This document shows positions 62,394 through 64,000 of a DNA stretch of 64,000 nt, piece by piece. Each line of letters begins with the position of its first letter. The first letter of the stretch is position 1. The notes under the pieces were generated by a model. That model did not search any database, was not told where the DNA came from, and saw only the letters and a program-made list of their open reading frames with translations. Made by a program: the position numbers and the translations under genes. This DNA is from an uncultured Eubacteriales bacterium (lineage in GTDB: Bacteria > Bacillota > Clostridia > Peptostreptococcales > Anaerovoracaceae): NCBI GenBank assembly GCA_900553025.1, contig USBT01000002.1, forward strand, positions 1 to 64,000. Direction: 5' to 3'.

Positions 62394-63083
62394 ATGAGTG
62401 ATATTTTAAGAATAGCAATTGATGGACCTGGTGGAGCTGGGAAAAGTACTGTTGCAAAGGCTGTTGCGAAAAAACTAGGCATTGATTACATAGATACGGG
62501 AGCCATGTACCGCGCCATTGCATATAAGTTCATTTCGCTTGGCATTACACAATTTAAGGAAAATGATGAAAATTTCCAAGCCTTAATCAACAAAATATTG
62601 GCATCTACAGAGGTTGACTATAGCAAGGAGATTACACGGTTAGACGGAATTGATGTTAGTAGTAAGATACGCACTGCTGAAATATCGAGTGCTGCATCTT
62701 CTTTTTCTGCTTTCCCGAGTGTGAGGAAGAAACTGGTCAGCCTTCAACAGAAGATGGCTCGTGAAAAATCACTAGTTATGGATGGAAGAGACATTGGTAG
62801 CAATGTTATTAAAGATGCAGAATTGAAGATTTTCCTAACGGCAAGTCCTGAGGAAAGAGCTAGACGTCGATACGAAGAGCTTTGTGAAAAAGGCGATAGG
62901 GTCGACTATGCGACTGTTTTGTGCGATATGCAGGCTAGGGACAAAAATGATATGTCAAGACAGCTTAACCCTCTTGTGAAGGCGGAGGATGCCTTTGAAC
63001 TAGACAGTAGCAATATGTCGGTGGGTGAGGTAGTCAATTTAATTTGTGAAAGAGCAAAACAGCTGAGATGTATTGAAAAATAG
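62394..63083 (+). CDS. cmk: Cytidylate kinase
   Basis: 229-residue CMP/dCMP kinase. P-loop DGPGGAGKSTVAK (10-22), YIDTGAMYRAIAYKF, DGRDIGSNVIKDAELKIFLTA and the lid arginines in SPEERARRRYEE are conserved. No strong Shine-Dalgarno is seen before the ATG. It follows nrdR by 27 bp on the same strand. Confidence 0.95.
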   Translation: MSDILRIAIDGPGGAGKSTVAKAVAKKLGIDYIDTGAMYRAIAYKFISLGITQFKENDENFQALINKILASTEVDYSKEITRLDGIDVSSKIRTAEISSAASSFSAFPSVRKKLVSLQQKMAREKSLVMDGRDIGSNVIKDAELKIFLTASPEERARRRYEELCEKGDRVDYATVLCDMQARDKNDMSRQLNPLVKAEDAFELDSSNMSVGEVVNLICERAKQLRCIEK

Positions 63084-63134
63084 TATCCAAAATGTTATAA
63101 TTATTTGCTACGAGTGTGCAGGCAGAATGAAATT

Positions 63135-63812
63135 ATGAAGATTGTAAATCTACCTGTAAGTGAACGACCAATGGAAAAAGCATTGGAGCTTGGAGTTGAG
63201 AATCTTTCAAATGTGGAGCTTATGGCTCTAATTATAAATAGTGGCACTGTTAAAAAGTCTGCAATTGATATAGCTGCAGAGGTTATTGGGATTTCTCCGC
63301 ATGGTATATCAGCCCTTGGAGAACTTGGACTTGAAGATCTTCTTGAAATCAAGGGTATAGGATCTAGCAAAGCTATACGAGTCCTAGCTGCTGTTCAACT
63401 TGGAAAGAGAATGGCTACAGCATTTCCTGAAGAGAATTTTTGCATAAGGAGTAATGATGATGTTGCAAAGCTTCTCATGGAAAGGCTGCGGTATGAGAAA
63501 AAGGAGCACTTTTTATCGATTTTGCTTAATTCCAAAGGTGAAGTTATAGAGATTGATACCGTTTCGATTGGTGAACTTTCGGCAACTGTCGTGCATCCAA
63601 GAGAGGTGTTTAACAGAGCAACAAAGAAGTCGGCGGCTTCAATTATTTTGGCGCATAACCATCCAAGCGGTGATCCAACACCAAGTGTGCAGGATGTGGA
63701 AACTACTAAAAGACTTGTTGAGTGTGGAAGGTTAATGGGAATCAATGTTCTTGACCATGTAATAATTGGAAATGGTGATTTTTCAAGTCTCAAAGCGCTC
63801 AATATGATTTAA
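63135..63812 (+). CDS. radC: RadC/JAB-domain DNA repair-type protein
   Basis: 225-residue RadC-family protein. It has the N-terminal KIVNLPVSERPMEKALELG, a helix-hairpin-helix (LLEIKGIGSSKAIRVLAAVQLG) and the JAMM metalloprotease-like motif HNHPSGDPTPS. A repair role was inferred historically and is not established. ATG 63135 fits the family N-terminus although its Shine-Dalgarno is weak; TTG 63105 also is in frame. It sits directly before mreB as in many Firmicutes. Confidence 0.92.
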   Translation: MKIVNLPVSERPMEKALELGVENLSNVELMALIINSGTVKKSAIDIAAEVIGISPHGISALGELGLEDLLEIKGIGSSKAIRVLAAVQLGKRMATAFPEENFCIRSNDDVAKLLMERLRYEKKEHFLSILLNSKGEVIEIDTVSIGELSATVVHPREVFNRATKKSAASIILAHNHPSGDPTPSVQDVETTKRLVECGRLMGINVLDHVIIGNGDFSSLKALNMI

Positions 63813-63851
63813 GATAAAGTAAAATATATTATACTGATATTGGAGGAATAG

Positions 63852-64000
<149 letters not shown>

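Overview
The window is chromosomal backbone from a low-GC, Gram-positive anaerobe of the class Clostridia. Support comes from the mraZ-rsmH-ftsL division cluster, the pheST-zapA-mutS2 and gmk-rpoZ blocks, the AmaP/DUF2273/Asp23 trio, an AddA-type recombination nuclease, purine-nucleoside BMP transporter genes, SD-led genes and A+T-rich spacers. A relative of Mogibacterium or the oral 'Eubacterium' group is my best guess, with low confidence. No rRNA, tRNA, CRISPR array, prophage or intact insertion sequence was seen.

Layout. 1-4.4 kb: an alanine:sodium symporter (reverse), a probably frameshifted DUF6382-like gene and gpmI (reverse). 4.4-14.5 kb: addA, a ureohydrolase-family protein with degraded metal ligands, mscL, ferritin, a copper ATPase with a C-terminal CopZ-like domain, and an AI-2E-family membrane protein. 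14.6-17.9 kb: a reverse two-gene ABC exporter. 18.2-20.4 kb: a surface-anchored 5'-nucleotidase. 20.7-33.0 kb: the dcw cluster mraZ-rsmH-ftsL-PBP-murF-mraY-murD-ftsW-murG-ftsQ-ftsZ. It starts at a promoter buried in three MraZ-type repeats, carries an intrinsic terminator after ftsL and ends at a strong terminator after ftsZ. murE, murC, murB and ftsA are absent from it. 33.0-42.1 kb: a SpoU-type methyltransferase, pheS, pheT, zapA, mutS2 and argS. 42.1-45.8 kb: a radical-SAM protein, a TPR protein, gmk, rpoZ and a flavin-binding NimA/PNPOx-like protein.

45.8-46.9 kb is a small accessory patch: an ORF remnant and a phd-doc toxin-antitoxin pair whose toxin is broken by a perfect 13-bp tandem duplication. 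46.9-48.4 kb: asp23, DUF2273 and amaP (reverse). 48.6-51.4 kb: the infC-rpmI-rplT operon, with a leader terminator and an ATT start codon for infC, then coaBC. 51.5-53.5 kb: a NifU-like scaffold, a GGGtGRT protein and a Cys-rich membrane peptide, the least understood module here. 53.6-58.2 kb: a BMP-family nucleoside ABC importer. 58.3-64 kb: a trigger-factor-like lipoprotein, a second alanine symporter, tpx (reverse), nrdR, cmk, radC and the start of mreB.

Most of the window serves growth: wall precursor synthesis, septation, translation, nucleotide supply and envelope stress. The observations most worth a second look are the reversible-looking doc lesion, the ureohydrolase pseudoenzyme, the scaffold/GGGtGRT/Cys-rich locus, the MraZ operator that overlaps its promoter, the in-frame CopZ start inside copA, and the Ser at the catalytic-Asp position of FtsW. 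Several start codons were moved from the longest open frame to the codon that follows a Shine-Dalgarno sequence; each case is explained in its entry.
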